Shown here: piece after piece, positions 5,776-6,032 of the stretch
How the letters are laid out: each line of letters opens with the position of its first letter
Position numbering within the stretch: the first letter of the stretch is position 1
Assembly (NCBI GenBank): GCA_018260275.1
Contig: JAGLBK010000162.1
Coordinates: 1 to 6,032 of the forward strand
Direction: 5' to 3'
From: Deinococcus sp.
Lineage (GTDB): Bacteria > Deinococcota > Deinococci > Deinococcales > Deinococcaceae
Length of the DNA: 6,032 bases
The notes under the pieces: model-generated
What the model was told of the DNA's origin: nothing
Database searches by the model: none
The model's input: the letters and a program-made list of their open reading frames with translations, nothing else
Position numbers and translations under genes: made by a program

Positions 5776-6032
5776 TTAACGTTCGCCGCGCAGGTAGGGC
5801 CGCCCCAGTGCCGCCGGGGCGTGTCCCGCTGCCTGCCGCGCCCCGGCGACGCCAAGCGCGACGAGCACCAGCAGGTACGGCAGAGCGGCCAGGAGTTCGG
5901 TGGGAAAGTGGGTGGTGCCCTGCAAACGGAACTGCAGGTAATACAACAGGCCGAAGAACAGGGCACCGGCGGCGGCCCGCAGAGGATTCCAGGCCACGAA
6001 AATCACCAGGGCCACCGCCAGCCAGCCCAGCC
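5776..6032 (-). CDS. ABC transporter permease (BPD_transp_2 / nucleoside-type), C-terminal 84 residues
   Basis: Membrane subunit of an ABC importer; only its end is inside the window, and the frame is open through the right edge. The visible part reads LGWLAVALVIFVAWNPLRAA, a GALFFGLLYYLQFRLQ membrane segment, PTELLAALPYLLVLVALGVAG as the last membrane segment, and a cytoplasmic tail PAALGRPYLRGER. The tail PAALGxPYxRGER and the VIFxxWNPL and LPYLL motifs are typical of the second permease of BMP/nucleoside importers (YufQ/NupQ-like) related to the branched-chain amino acid and ribose permease superfamily. A GTG at 6015 inside the frame is not a real start because the homologous sequence continues upstream of it. 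The BMP-family binding protein follows 78 nt downstream on the same strand, so both probably belong to one transporter. The ATPase and other permease should lie beyond the edge. Confidence 0.87.
   Translation of the reverse strand, partial: LGWLAVALVIFVAWNPLRAAAGALFFGLLYYLQFRLQGTTHFPTELLAALPYLLVLVALGVAGARQAAGHAPAALGRPYLRGER

Overview
The window is GC-rich, densely packed bacterial DNA. It holds the 3' part of a urease operon on the + strand and the 3' end of an ABC-importer operon on the - strand, converging on a 372-base AT-richer spacer. Protein wording, GC content, TTG starts and the presence of hypA/hypB-like genes inside a ureC-ureE-ureF-ureG-ureD run suggest a Deinococcus-like organism. 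That is recognition from memory and could not be searched.

Positions 1-4134 (+ strand) carry ureC (3' part only), a hypA-like gene, a hypB-like gene, ureE, ureF, ureG and ureD. Spacing is 15 nt or less at every junction. Four junctions overlap (1-nt TGATG at ureC/hypA, 4-nt overlaps at hypB/ureE, ureF and ureD), so the block looks like one translationally coupled transcript. UreC is the catalytic subunit. UreD, UreF and UreG form the classical GTP-dependent nickel insertion complex and UreE delivers nickel. HypA and HypB are the nickel chaperone pair best known from [NiFe]-hydrogenase maturation. Here they sit with urease genes and no hydrogenase gene is visible, which points to a nickel relay with two SIMIBI GTPases (HypB and UreG) serving urease.

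Positions 4135-4506 form the convergent spacer. It contains a 47-codon - strand remnant that reads as the N-terminal helix-turn-helix part of an IS630-type transposase. A 22-bp perfect palindrome lies inside this remnant, AT-rich -10-like boxes lie just upstream of it, and a short spaced inverted repeat lies near the ureD end. No convincing intrinsic terminator for either operon was found.

Positions 4507-6032 (- strand) carry a complete BMP-family (PnrA-like) substrate-binding protein with a Sec signal peptide. Upstream of it is the C-terminal 84 residues of a BPD_transp_2-type permease whose gene runs off the right edge. These belong to an importer of the nucleoside/purine type. Next to urease it could feed nitrogen from purine breakdown to urea and ammonia, but that link is inference from neighbourhood only.
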